64,000 bases of DNA, from NCBI RefSeq assembly GCF_024721155.1, contig NZ_JAHVAP010000001.1, forward strand, positions 372,001-436,000, read 5' to 3'. The stretch comes from Mucilaginibacter phenanthrenivorans. Lineage in GTDB: Bacteria > Bacteroidota > Bacteroidia > Sphingobacteriales > Sphingobacteriaceae. Below the pieces are notes generated by a model. The model had not been told where the DNA came from, did no database searches, and saw nothing but the letters and a program-made list of their open reading frames with translations. Positions 1-8,945 of the stretch are shown one piece after another. The first letter of the stretch is position 1. Every line of letters begins with the position of its first letter. Made by a program: the position numbers and the translations under genes.

Positions 1-438
1 TTGGTTTGGTGTATGATCATGCCGGTCTGCTAGTTTTACCGCTTCTAAAGCGTGGATCGCTCTTTCACGCCGTTCTGCAGCGCTTATTTCCTTGTTATAC
101 AATAGCGGCAGCTCCACATTTTCAAGCGCGGTGGTACGCGGCAGCAGGTTATAAGCCTGGAAAACAAAGCCTATTTTATGATTGCGTAACTGGGCAAGTT
201 CATCACGTGATAAACTTTTAATATCCACACCATCCAAAAAATAATTTCCGATGGTAGGTTTATCCAGGCAACCCAAAATATTAAGCAAAGTTGTTTTGCC
301 CGACCCGCTGCTACCCATAATGGTAACGAACTCGCCAGCATCAACCTCAAAGTTTATACCTCTGAGCGCGTGGACTGTCTCGCTACCCATTATAAACTCG
401 CGTTTCAGTGCCTTGATTTCTAATATTTTTTTGCTCAT
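1..438 (-). CDS. ABC transporter ATP-binding protein (MacB/LolD type), partial
   Basis: Energises export or efflux by an ABC transporter at the inner membrane. The first 146 codons are present and the gene runs off the window edge. The Walker A motif GSSGSGKT is at residues 42-49 and the Q-loop glutamine at 94, in a VFQAYNLLPR context typical of the LolD/MacB ATPase group. The signature motif and Walker B lie outside. The start ATG overlaps the stop of the upstream adaptor gene by four bases (ATGA), so the two are probably translationally coupled. By analogy with MacAB-TolC systems a MacB-like permease should follow beyond position 1; that is inference. The family is clear, the substrate unknown. 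Confidence 0.93.
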   Translation of the reverse strand, partial: MSKKILEIKALKREFIMGSETVHALRGINFEVDAGEFVTIMGSSGSGKTTLLNILGCLDKPTIGNYFLDGVDIKSLSRDELAQLRNHKIGFVFQAYNLLPRTTALENVELPLLYNKEISAAERRERAIHALEAVKLADRHDHTPNQ

Positions 439-1745
439 CGGGTACGGCCTCCTCCACCTCCACCGCCACCGCCGCCACCACGGCGTTGCGGTAGGAATGG
501 ACTTGCACCAGGTGTAGTTGCCGCCCCTGCTTTGCCGGCCGCGCCACCGGTTACACCTGTAATTACCAGGTCGCTTGTAGCAAGGCCCGATAATACCTCA
601 ACGTGCGTATTGTCGTTTAAGCCGATGGTTATTCGTTTTTGCACCAGCTTTTTGCCCTGCAGTAGCCAAACTGTTGCGTGTTGTTTTGTAATACCTGAAC
701 TATCATTCCGGCTTTTTGCCGTATGTGATAGCTGGTTTGCGCCTGCATCTCCGCCACTGGCAGCGCTGCCTTTTTTCATTTTCTTGTGTGGTACCTTACC
801 TATAATTTCGTAATCCTTCGCCAGGGATGAGTCGGGGGTAAAGGCCAATGCCTTTGCGGGGATAAGCATAGCACCGTTTACTTCTTTCGTGTATATGATG
901 ATATTGGCCGTCATTCCCGGTTTTAGCTTCTCGTCCTTATTTGGCGCATTAATAATTGTCGTATAGGTTACCACGTTTGCCGACACAGACGGATGCAGGC
1001 GGATATCTTCAACTGTGCCCCCGAATGAATCGTTTATAAAGGCATCAACCGTAAACGATGCGCGGTTACCGGCCTTTACATCGCCGATATCTGCTTCATC
1101 TACATTTGCCTCAACCTCCATTTTGGTAATATCCTTAGCGATGATAAATAACGTAGGTGTGCTGAAACTTGCAGCAACCGTTTGTCCGACCGCGATGTTG
1201 CGATTCAGCACCACGCCGTCAATTGGCGAATAAATATCAGCATATGAAAGATTTTTTTGTGCCGAATTTACCTGCGCCTGGGCACTCTTAACATTGGCTT
1301 TGGCAGCATTGTAGGTGTTTAGCGCGCTGTCATAATCTGCCTTGCTGATCGCATCTGTTTTAAATAATAGATTTTGCCTGTCGAAATTGTTTTTTGCAAA
1401 TACCTGTTGACTTTGAGCATTTAGCAGACTTCCCTTATATTGATCGAGGGCGGCCTGCAATAACGTTTTATCAAGCTCGGCTAATAGTTGGCCTTTTTTA
1501 ACTTTCGAGTTAAAATCAACATACAAATATTTGATAATGCCGGAGACCTGGGTACCTACGGTTACTGTATCAACCGGTTCAATTTTACCGGTAGCAGTTA
1601 CGCTTTGGGCAATGTACCCGGTATCTGGCTTTTCGGCCTGTATTACAATAGGTGCATCTTTTTTATGGAGGAACAGGAACCATATCAGCACAACCACTAT
1701 CAGGATAACGGCAATTATTAATATTTTTTTGATAATTGGTTTCAT
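435..1745 (-). CDS. HlyD/MacA-family periplasmic adaptor subunit of an efflux system
   Basis: Membrane fusion protein linking the inner-membrane ABC transporter to the TolC-type channel. It has 436 residues. A short cytoplasmic start is followed by one transmembrane helix at about residues 7-26, then a barrel-sandwich/lipoyl region starting with ATGKIEPVDTVTVGTQVSG, an alpha-helical hairpin at about 95-165, and the second lipoyl half (YSPIDGVVLNRN). The beta-barrel and membrane-proximal domains follow. The C-terminus is odd: eleven consecutive glycines between RR and RTR, encoded by mixed GGN codons. The 3' end overlaps the ATPase start, and the TolC-type gene lies 12 nt upstream, so all three form one operon. 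Substrate cannot be read from sequence. Confidence 0.93.
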   Translation of the reverse strand: MKPIIKKILIIAVILIVVVLIWFLFLHKKDAPIVIQAEKPDTGYIAQSVTATGKIEPVDTVTVGTQVSGIIKYLYVDFNSKVKKGQLLAELDKTLLQAALDQYKGSLLNAQSQQVFAKNNFDRQNLLFKTDAISKADYDSALNTYNAAKANVKSAQAQVNSAQKNLSYADIYSPIDGVVLNRNIAVGQTVAASFSTPTLFIIAKDITKMEVEANVDEADIGDVKAGNRASFTVDAFINDSFGGTVEDIRLHPSVSANVVTYTTIINAPNKDEKLKPGMTANIIIYTKEVNGAMLIPAKALAFTPDSSLAKDYEIIGKVPHKKMKKGSAASGGDAGANQLSHTAKSRNDSSGITKQHATVWLLQGKKLVQKRITIGLNDNTHVEVLSGLATSDLVITGVTGGAAGKAGAATTPGASPFLPQRRGGGGGGGGGGGRTR

Positions 1746-1757
1746 GGCATCGTTCGG

Positions 1758-3140
1758 TTATAGTTTGATAGGGATCCCTCTGTAAAAGTCATAGATCTTT
1801 AAAGTTAGCAACTCGTTATATTTTGCCTGGATAAAAGCTTGCTGAGCCTGCACGAACAAAGTTTTTTGCAGCAAGAAGTCAACGGTATTGGCTACCCCAA
1901 CTTTTAATTGTTCGCTGGCAATGCGGTAGCTTTCCTTACTGTATTTATATTGTTCAAGCGCAGCATCATATTGGCTCTTTGAATTTTGAACGTTTATAAA
2001 AGCCCGCTCCACTGTTTGTGAAAGAGTTGTTTTAGTGTTTCTTAAGTTAAGCTGTGATTGTTCCACATTAATCTTCGCTTCTTCAACTTGTGTTTTTACT
2101 ACCCTTTTAGTAAATATTGGGATAGCGAGGTTTAGCCCGATCTGCTGGTTGAAATTGTAGTTAAGCTGGTTGCCAAAATTGCCTTGCCCGCTAGTGTACC
2201 CGGTATTAAGCGATCCGCCGGCTGTTAAGGTAGGTTTATAACCCGCCCTGGCTTTTTCAACATCGTATTGTGCTATCTTAACACTTAATTCGCCGCTCTT
2301 TACTTCCGGGCGGGTTGTAAGGGCGACCTTTTCAACGTCATGAAAAGCGGTAATTGTATCAATTGGCGTAATGGTATCTGGTTTGATAATGTCGAAATCA
2401 ACATCGCTCGGTAAGAGCAGTAACTGTTTTAGGGTGAGCAGGTCACCGCGTTCCGTATTTTGCTGGTTCACAAGTGTGTACTTGTCGTTGGCCTGCTGCG
2501 CCTGTAATTGTATAAGCGCCGCACGGGCAACGCTGCCTACGTCGTAACGTTGCTGCTCCAGCTTTACCTGGGCCGTTGTGGTGGTTACTAAATCCTTGTC
2601 ATAAATTACATTTTCCTTATCCAATAAAATGGTAAGGTAAGCCTGGGTTATTTGTAAGGTAATGTCATTTTCCTGTTGAATGATATTCAGGTTGGCAGCT
2701 TGCACGCCGAGGTTTTTCTGGCTGATATCGTTATTTATAAAATTCCCATTGTATAAGGTAACGGTAGAATTTAAGCTGTAGGAACCCGATGCAATAAAGG
2801 ATGAGCCTTTGTTATTGTTAATTACTACACCATTACTGTCCACTGTGCTGACGGATCCATTATTCCTGCTGTTGGTATTGATGTGCTCAAGGTTTTGCGA
2901 GGCTGATCCCGACAAACTTGGCAGCCGCCCCGCCTTTGCCAGTAAATATTCCTGCTGGCTTGTTAACTGCGACAACCGGAGGGTATTGATCTGGATGTTG
3001 TTTTTCTTGGCATAGTCGATACATTTCACCAAATCCCATCGCAGGGTTTTGCCTATCAAGGTGCTGTCTTGTGCCCTGGCCGCGTTAAAGCCGGTAAGGA
3101 TCAAGAACACAAGTATTATATTTCTTATTTTCAAAGGCAT
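1758..3140 (-). CDS. TolC family outer-membrane efflux protein
   Basis: Outer-membrane channel partner of the adaptor and ABC ATPase encoded just downstream. The 460 residues start with a signal peptide of about 23 residues ending ARAQ. Long heptad-rich helices follow, in two similar halves (WDLVKCIDYAKKNN... and the second half from about residue 255), as expected for the TolC repeat. The family size of 440-490 residues fits. It is the first gene of the minus-strand operon; the region upstream (3141-3400) also carries the pta start on the other strand. I see no clear TAnnTTTG element for this operon. Confidence 0.93.
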   Translation of the reverse strand: MPLKIRNIILVFLILTGFNAARAQDSTLIGKTLRWDLVKCIDYAKKNNIQINTLRLSQLTSQQEYLLAKAGRLPSLSGSASQNLEHINTNSRNNGSVSTVDSNGVVINNNKGSSFIASGSYSLNSTVTLYNGNFINNDISQKNLGVQAANLNIIQQENDITLQITQAYLTILLDKENVIYDKDLVTTTTAQVKLEQQRYDVGSVARAALIQLQAQQANDKYTLVNQQNTERGDLLTLKQLLLLPSDVDFDIIKPDTITPIDTITAFHDVEKVALTTRPEVKSGELSVKIAQYDVEKARAGYKPTLTAGGSLNTGYTSGQGNFGNQLNYNFNQQIGLNLAIPIFTKRVVKTQVEEAKINVEQSQLNLRNTKTTLSQTVERAFINVQNSKSQYDAALEQYKYSKESYRIASEQLKVGVANTVDFLLQKTLFVQAQQAFIQAKYNELLTLKIYDFYRGIPIKL

Positions 3141-3386
3141 AGCTTGTATCGGCTAGTTGCTGAGTCTTTTAATTTTTTAATGAATAAAGGAACAGTTGCC
3201 TGGAAATGTTTGATTTGTTGGTGGTTATAATTGTAATATTTTAATTACCATTAAAATGCCCGCTTCAAAAGCGGCTCAAGTTGAGTTGTAACATGTTTGT
3301 CGCTGTCTGATTAAAAAGTCCCCCATTTACTTAAAATCAGCTTAAATATCACCCTGACACCTTACCCAAAACCGGGTGAAAACCCG

Positions 3387-3394
3387 TACTTTTG
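3387..3394 (+). promoter_or_regulatory. Candidate -7 promoter element of pta
   Basis: TACTTTTG matches the Bacteroidota -7 consensus TAnnTTTG in all fixed positions. No TTG is present at the expected upstream distance. The element ends 6 nt before the ATG at 3401, so transcription would start at or next to the start codon (leaderless mRNA). Confidence 0.45.
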
Positions 3395-3400
3395 AAATGT

Positions 3401-5494
3401 ATGACTAAGACAATATTCATAGCTTCTGCTGAACCTTACAGCGGTAAATCGATCATAGCACTTGGCCTGGTAGATATGCTCCTCGGCAAGGCGCAAAAAA
3501 TAGGTTTTTTTAAACCTGTCATAAAAAATGATCCCAAAGACGGAGAAGACATCCATATCAGGACAATCATAGACCATTTTCAGCTGCCCCTAAAGTTTGA
3601 GGACACTTATGCGTATACACGGCAGGAGGTATTGCAGCATTTGGAGGATCAGAGCCAGGGTGAAATGATAGATACCATCATCAGCAGGTTTAAAAAGCTG
3701 GAAGAAAATTACGATTTTACAGTATTAGAGGGGAGTGATTTCCTGGGGCAAGGGACCGCATTTGAACTGGAAACCAATATGATGATCGCCAAAAACCTTA
3801 ATGCACCTGCGTTATTGGTGGTATCGGGCGAAAGGAAGACAACTGCAGAGATCATACGGGATAGTTTGAACTTTTTGCACACGTTCGAGGAACGGGAGAT
3901 CCAGGTGTTAGGGATTATTGCCAACAGGGTGCTGCCGGAACAAGCGGAAGATGTGCGGGAACTTTTGAAGGTTCAGCTGCCTGTCGAAATAATCAGCGCG
4001 GTTATCCCGGCTGATAAAGCGCTTCAAAATCCGACGATGGGGGACATCTATCAGAAACTTGGCGGCAAATTGCTTTTTGGCAAAGAATACCTGAATAACC
4101 AGGTTGACAATTTTGTTACAGGAGCCATGCAGGTGCCAAGCTTTTTAGGTTTTATTAAAGAAAATGTATTGATCGTAACGCCCGGCGACCGTGGCGATAT
4201 TATCATCAGTTCGTTGCAGGCAAACTTATCCTCCAGCTATCCCAAAATAGCCGGAATAATTTTAACGGCCGGCGTAGTGCCTGAAGAACCTGTGATGAGA
4301 TTGATAGAAGGTTTGCAGGTAGTGGTACCTATCATCTCAGTAGAAACAGGTACCTTTGAAACAACCACCAACGTGGCGACAGTAAAGGCAAGAATAACAA
4401 AGGATAATGATAAAAAGATCCAGATCGCTATTGATTCGTTCAACAAGTTTGTAGATATAGCCGCCCTTGACAAAAAGATAGCCACTTATCATTCTGAGGC
4501 AATTACGCCGCATATGTTTCAATACCAGCTGAGCAAGTGGGCGCGGCAGGAAATTAAAAATATAGTACTGCCCGAAGGTTATGATGACAGGATCCTGTTG
4601 GCTTCCTCCAGGTTAATTGCGCAAGGATTGGTTACACTTACGCTGCTGGGAAATCCTGTGGAGATCAACGCATCGGCAAAAAGGCTGGGGATTACGCTTG
4701 ATGAAAGCAAAGTAAAGATCATCGACCCGGCTAATTCCGAAAATTATGATGATTATGTAAACACCCTTTACGAGTTGCGCAAAAGCAAAAACCTAACCCT
4801 CGAAATGGCGCGCGACCTGATGACAGATGTTTCCTACTTCGGTACAATGATGGTGTACAAAGGGCACGCCGATGGCATGGTTTCAGGAGCCACACACACA
4901 ACCCAGCACACCATCAGACCGGCATTGCAGTTTATTAAAACCAAACCGGGCATTAAAACGGTGTCGTCTGTGTTTTTTATGTGCCTTGCAGACCGGGTGT
5001 CGGTATTCGGTGATTGTGCGGTTAATCCCAACCCAACAGCGGAAGAACTAGCGGAGATAGCTATTTCATCAGCAGATAACAGCAAACGTTTTGGCATAGA
5101 GCCCAGGATTGCCATGTTGTCTTACTCTTCGGGAACATCAGGTGCGGGCGAGGACGTAGAAAAGGTTAGGCGGGCAACTTTACTCGTACGGGAAAAACGT
5201 CCCGATTTAAAAGTAGAGGGCCCTATTCAATATGACGCGGCTGTTGACCCGATAGTGGGAAAACAAAAAATGCCAAACTCCGAAGTGGCAGGTCAGGCGA
5301 GTGTGTTGATATTTCCGGATCTGAACACCGGCAACAATACTTACAAGGCAGTTCAAAGGGAAACCGGCGCGCTTGCTATCGGGCCAATGTTACAAGGGCT
5401 AAATAAGCCGGTAAACGACCTGAGCCGTGGCTGTACCGTTGATGATGTTTTTAACACAGTAATAATCACCGCAATACAAAGTCAGCAAGCCTGA
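3401..5494 (+). CDS. pta: Phosphate acetyltransferase (long form)
   Basis: Converts acetyl-CoA and phosphate to acetyl phosphate; with the acetate kinase downstream it makes ATP and acetate in overflow or fermentative metabolism. The 697 residues match the long Pta class: an N-terminal BioD-like P-loop domain (EPYSGKS at about residues 10-16), a DRTGG-type middle domain, and the C-terminal catalytic domain from about residue 380 (NIVLPEGYDDRIL) with the conserved YSSGTSGAG segment. I chose ATG 3401 over the in-frame TTG 9 nt upstream because the TTG lies inside the candidate promoter. ackA starts 11 nt after the stop, so the two are one operon. Confidence 0.96.
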   Translation: MTKTIFIASAEPYSGKSIIALGLVDMLLGKAQKIGFFKPVIKNDPKDGEDIHIRTIIDHFQLPLKFEDTYAYTRQEVLQHLEDQSQGEMIDTIISRFKKLEENYDFTVLEGSDFLGQGTAFELETNMMIAKNLNAPALLVVSGERKTTAEIIRDSLNFLHTFEEREIQVLGIIANRVLPEQAEDVRELLKVQLPVEIISAVIPADKALQNPTMGDIYQKLGGKLLFGKEYLNNQVDNFVTGAMQVPSFLGFIKENVLIVTPGDRGDIIISSLQANLSSSYPKIAGIILTAGVVPEEPVMRLIEGLQVVVPIISVETGTFETTTNVATVKARITKDNDKKIQIAIDSFNKFVDIAALDKKIATYHSEAITPHMFQYQLSKWARQEIKNIVLPEGYDDRILLASSRLIAQGLVTLTLLGNPVEINASAKRLGITLDESKVKIIDPANSENYDDYVNTLYELRKSKNLTLEMARDLMTDVSYFGTMMVYKGHADGMVSGATHTTQHTIRPALQFIKTKPGIKTVSSVFFMCLADRVSVFGDCAVNPNPTAEELAEIAISSADNSKRFGIEPRIAMLSYSSGTSGAGEDVEKVRRATLLVREKRPDLKVEGPIQYDAAVDPIVGKQKMPNSEVAGQASVLIFPDLNTGNNTYKAVQRETGALAIGPMLQGLNKPVNDLSRGCTVDDVFNTVIITAIQSQQA

Positions 5495-5505
5495 TAAAAA
5501 TACTT

Positions 5506-6705
5506 ATGAATATATTGGTTCTTAATTCCGGAAGCAGCTCCATCAAATACCAGTTTTTTCAATTCCCCTCAACTGAACCTGTTTGCACAGGGCTGGTGGA
5601 GAGGATAGGGTTGGAAAATTCTATTATCACCCATAAAATAAATGTATCTGGCACCGAAAAGGTGATAAAAACCGAGGGCTTTATTGCTAACCATGAACAG
5701 GGCATGCTTGAAGTGGGTAAACTATTAACCCGCGCGGATATAGCAGTATTACAGGATCCATCCGAGTTGGAGGTTGTTGGCCATCGTATTGTACAAGGGG
5801 GCGAAACACTCACAAAAACAACCATTATCACACCCGAAGTTAAGGCGGAAATTAAACGGTTGTTCCCGCTTGCGCCATTGCACAACCCGGGACATTACAA
5901 AGGTATTGAGGTTTCTGAACAAATGTTTAAGAAAGCTGTCCAGGTGGCGGTGTTCGATACTTCATTTCATCAAACCCTGCCGGCAAAGGCTTACCGGTAT
6001 GCGGTGCCTGAAAATTTTTATAAAGATTTGGGTATAAGAGTTTACGGATTCCATGGAACCAGCCATAAATACGTGTCTGAACGTGCCATGGAGTATTTGA
6101 ACAATCCGAACGCGCGGCTAATCACCATACATTTGGGGAACGGCTGCAGTATGGCTGCTGTTAAAGCCGGCGTGTGTTTGGATACCAGCATGGGGCTAAC
6201 GCCGCTTGATGGCCTGGTAATGGGTACCCGGTGTGGCAATATAGACCCCTCGGTATTGCTTTACCTGATAGAGCAGGAGGGATACACCTCTGAACAATTA
6301 AGCAACCTGTTAACAAAGCAAAGCGGGATGGTTGGCCTTACCGGACACAGCGATATGCGCGACATCAGGAAGATGATTGAGGAGGGGAATGCTAATGCAA
6401 AATTGGCTTATGAAATTTACGCCTATCGCATTAAAAAGTTCATAGGTTCCTACACAGCAGCGCTTAATGGATTGGATGCAATCATCTTTACTGCAGGGGT
6501 AGGAGAAAATGATGCGCTGGTTCGCGAGATGGCTTGTCGCGATATGAGCTATTTCGGGATTGAAATTGATTTGGCTAAAAACTCTGAACGTGTACCGGGC
6601 ATAAGGGAAATTAATGCAGAAGATGCGAAAACCAAAATCCTTGTTGTGCCGACAAATGAAGAATTGGAAATTGCTAACCAGTGTTATGCATTGTTAAAAG
6701 CTTAG
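5506..6705 (+). CDS. ackA: Acetate kinase
   Basis: Transfers phosphate between acetyl phosphate and ADP, giving acetate and ATP. The 399 residues are the usual family length. Visible ASKHA-fold and active-site motifs are the N-terminal NSGSSSIK, VFDTSFHQTLP, YGFHGTSHKYV with the conserved His-Gly-Thr-Ser, HLGNGCS, DTSMGLTPLDGLVMGTRCG and TAGVGEND near the C-terminus. It follows pta by 11 nt in the classic pta-ackA order. The pairing of a long Pta with AckA is standard, and nothing in the gene looks unusual. Confidence 0.97.
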   Translation: MNILVLNSGSSSIKYQFFQFPSTEPVCTGLVERIGLENSIITHKINVSGTEKVIKTEGFIANHEQGMLEVGKLLTRADIAVLQDPSELEVVGHRIVQGGETLTKTTIITPEVKAEIKRLFPLAPLHNPGHYKGIEVSEQMFKKAVQVAVFDTSFHQTLPAKAYRYAVPENFYKDLGIRVYGFHGTSHKYVSERAMEYLNNPNARLITIHLGNGCSMAAVKAGVCLDTSMGLTPLDGLVMGTRCGNIDPSVLLYLIEQEGYTSEQLSNLLTKQSGMVGLTGHSDMRDIRKMIEEGNANAKLAYEIYAYRIKKFIGSYTAALNGLDAIIFTAGVGENDALVREMACRDMSYFGIEIDLAKNSERVPGIREINAEDAKTKILVVPTNEELEIANQCYALLKA

Positions 6706-6733
6706 CGTATATTGCAGGTAGTTAATATTATTT

Positions 6734-6937
6734 ATGCTTAAACCTTTACTTACATTCTTTACCTTTCTGGTTTTTGCCGGTGCTGTTAATGCGCAGTCGG
6801 GTGGGCTCATATACTATCTTAAAAATTCAGGGAAACTTGTAGCCTCAAAGGATAGCGCCGACTACTCTATGGTTGTTTTGCCGCCTGATACCAGCGTGGA
6901 TAAAAATTTGTATTTGGTGCGTGAATATTACAAATGA
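6734..6937 (+). pseudogene. Truncated copy of the downstream TonB/MORN-like gene
   Basis: Encodes 67 residues that closely follow the first 67 residues of the next two genes: signal peptide ending NAQ, then SGGLIYYLKNSGKLV, KDSADYSMVVLPPDTSVDK and EYYK, where it stops. The full-length copies continue with the MORN-like repeats and the TonB C-terminal domain, both absent here. The break lies at a TACAAA sequence shared with the intact copy (TACAAAAATGG versus TACAAATGAGG), which suggests a tandem duplication followed by internal deletion or recombination. The start codon and signal peptide are intact, so a short secreted peptide could still be made. It is the first of three tandem copies. Confidence 0.75.
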
Positions 6938-6948
6938 GGAGTTTCGAT

Positions 6949-7911
6949 ATGTTTAAATACTTATTAGTTTTTGTCGTCAGTTTTTTAAGCGTCTGCGCGG
7001 TTAATGCGCAGACAGGTGGTCTGGTATATTACCTTACAAATTCAGGTAAACTTGTAACTTCGAAAGATAGTGCGGACTACTCTATGGTTGTTTTGCCGCC
7101 GGATACCAGCGTTGATAAAACAATGTATGTTGTATATGAATACTACAAAAATGGTAAGCCTAAATTAATGGCTAATTCAAACACAAACGATTTAAATTTA
7201 CAATACCAGGGTCGGTATGTCGCTTATTTTCCAAACGGTCGAAAAAGTAAAATCGGCAATTTTTTAAATGGTCGGCCGGTTGGGCATGAAACTAAATATT
7301 ATCCGAATGGTAAGTTTTATAGCAGTTTAGATTATTTAGATTTTAAACAACCCCTTTTAAGTGGGTGTAGTGATTCCACTGGCCGCGTTTTAGCTGAAAA
7401 TGGCAATGGAAGCTGGGTTGAATATGATGATAATTTTTCGCTTATAACAGCAAATGGGCAAGTTGTAAACGGATTAAAAGAGGGAGAGTGGAAAGGAAGC
7501 TTAAATAAGTACGAGGATTTTGCTTCCTTTTATGAAAAAGGGAAGAGTTTAAATACAACGTATCGATACAAACCCGGTATTGACACCATTATAACAAAAG
7601 TTAAAAATGGAAAAGCTCCTGAATTTGCTGAGGGAGCGCAAGGTTTCGGTAAGTTTCTTGCTCAAAATATACATTATCCCGTTCAGGCCAGACAGGATGG
7701 CGTACAAGGTAAGGTAATCCTAATCGTTGTTGTAGAAAAGGACGGTACATTAACTAATATACGAGTGAAAAAGGGTATTGGTGACGGTTGTGATGAGGAA
7801 TGTGTAAGATTCCTGCACCTTTCGCCTAAATGGATTCCGGGGCTTGATGAAAAAGGAACTCCTGTGAGGATGGAAACTACCATACCCATATCATTCACGC
7901 TATCTAATTAA
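6949..7911 (+). CDS. Secreted MORN-like/TonB C-terminal domain protein, copy 2
   Basis: A 320-residue protein with an N-terminal signal peptide (about 22 residues, ending VNAQ). The middle holds YwqK/MORN-like repeats of the type YFPNGRKSKIGNFLNGR and YYPNGKFYSS. The last 90 or so residues form a TonB C-terminal domain (FLAQNIHYPVQAR, GKVILIVVVEKDGTL, SPKWIPG). Such proteins are common in Bacteroidota; their exact job is not established, and unlike true TonB this one has a cleavable signal and no proline-rich spacer. I prefer ATG 6949 to the in-frame ATG 6934 because GAGGAG sits 7 nt before it and the length then matches the neighbouring copy. The preceding truncated copy ends just upstream. 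Confidence 0.88.
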   Translation: MFKYLLVFVVSFLSVCAVNAQTGGLVYYLTNSGKLVTSKDSADYSMVVLPPDTSVDKTMYVVYEYYKNGKPKLMANSNTNDLNLQYQGRYVAYFPNGRKSKIGNFLNGRPVGHETKYYPNGKFYSSLDYLDFKQPLLSGCSDSTGRVLAENGNGSWVEYDDNFSLITANGQVVNGLKEGEWKGSLNKYEDFASFYEKGKSLNTTYRYKPGIDTIITKVKNGKAPEFAEGAQGFGKFLAQNIHYPVQARQDGVQGKVILIVVVEKDGTLTNIRVKKGIGDGCDEECVRFLHLSPKWIPGLDEKGTPVRMETTIPISFTLSN

Positions 7912-7924
7912 ATTGCTTTCGCTA

Positions 7925-8875
7925 ATGATCAAAAATATATTAAGTTTTACGTTAAGTATATTTTTATACGTTACTGTATATGCGCAAACGGGTGGCATAG
8001 TATATTATCTTACAAATTCCGGAAAACTCGTTTCATCAAAAGAAAAGTCGGACTACAGCATGGTTGTCTTACCTCCTGACACTAACGTTGATAAAACAAT
8101 GTATGTGGTTTATGAATACGACAAAAGCGGTAAAGTTAGGTTGATTACAAATTCAAAAACTAATGATGTGAACTTGTTATACCAGGGGAGGTTTGTTGCT
8201 TATTATCCTAATGGTAAAAAAATGCAAACCGGAATTTTTATTGACGGTAAGCATACCGGTCACGAAATTTATTATTATCCCAATGGTAAATTGTATACGA
8301 TTAAAGATTACTCGCCTGGCGGGAAAGTTCTTTTCCGCGATTGTAGGGATTCGACAGGAAATATTTTAGCGGAAAATGGGAACGGAAAATGGGTGCAGTT
8401 TGATGACAACTTTACTATGGTTATAGCTGAAGGTAAAATTGAAAATGGACTCCAGGAAGGGGAATGGCATATCGCGTCGACTAAGTATGGCAAATCAACG
8501 TCAATGTATCTGAAGGGAAATCCATTCGATAAGGATACATATAAGATGTTACTTGCGGATTATGCGTTTAAAAATGTTGATGTTCTGCCCGAATTTCCGG
8601 GTGGTATGGAAGCATTTGCAAAATTTTTGGCTCAAACTATAAGATATCCACGCGATGCACGGGAACAAGGAGAACAGGGAAAAGTTATTGTCAATTTCGT
8701 AGTCGAAGCTGATGGATCCCTGACAAATTTTAAAATTACCAAAAGTGTTTCTAAAAGTATCGACGACGAGGCTTTAAGAGTGATTAAATTATCACCAATT
8801 TGGAATCCGGCTTTGGCCGGGGGCAAGCCCGTTCGGGTTGCATATAGTGTGCCGATTGTTTTTAGTGTAGGTTGA
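7925..8875 (+). CDS. Secreted MORN-like/TonB C-terminal domain protein, copy 3
   Basis: Tandem paralogue of the previous gene (316 residues) with the same order of parts: signal peptide ending VYAQ, TGGIVYYLTNSGKLV block, MORN-like repeats (YYPNGKKMQTGIFIDGK, YYPNGKLYTIKDYS) and a TonB C-terminal domain (FPGGMEAFAKFLAQ, GKVIVNFVVEADGSL, SPIWNPAL). The N-terminal 65 residues are the most conserved between copies and the middle the most divergent. ATG 7925 is chosen because a TTG 12 nt upstream would add four residues in front of the signal peptide. It starts 13 nt after the stop of copy 2, so they are co-transcribed. No TonB-dependent receptor or ExbBD lies nearby. Confidence 0.88.
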   Translation: MIKNILSFTLSIFLYVTVYAQTGGIVYYLTNSGKLVSSKEKSDYSMVVLPPDTNVDKTMYVVYEYDKSGKVRLITNSKTNDVNLLYQGRFVAYYPNGKKMQTGIFIDGKHTGHEIYYYPNGKLYTIKDYSPGGKVLFRDCRDSTGNILAENGNGKWVQFDDNFTMVIAEGKIENGLQEGEWHIASTKYGKSTSMYLKGNPFDKDTYKMLLADYAFKNVDVLPEFPGGMEAFAKFLAQTIRYPRDAREQGEQGKVIVNFVVEADGSLTNFKITKSVSKSIDDEALRVIKLSPIWNPALAGGKPVRVAYSVPIVFSVG

Positions 8876-8893
8876 ATAAACTAAATAAACAGA

Positions 8894-8925
8894 AAAAGGC
8901 CTCCACAATCAGTGAAAGCCTTTCT
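8894..8925. terminator. Candidate bidirectional terminator
   Basis: An AAAGGC/GCCTTT stem with a 17-nt loop lies between the convergent TonB-like gene and mdh, with A-rich sequence before it and TTTCT after. The stem is short and the loop long, so the call is moderate. Confidence 0.4.
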
Positions 8926-8945
8926 ATAATAGATAATAGCAAATA

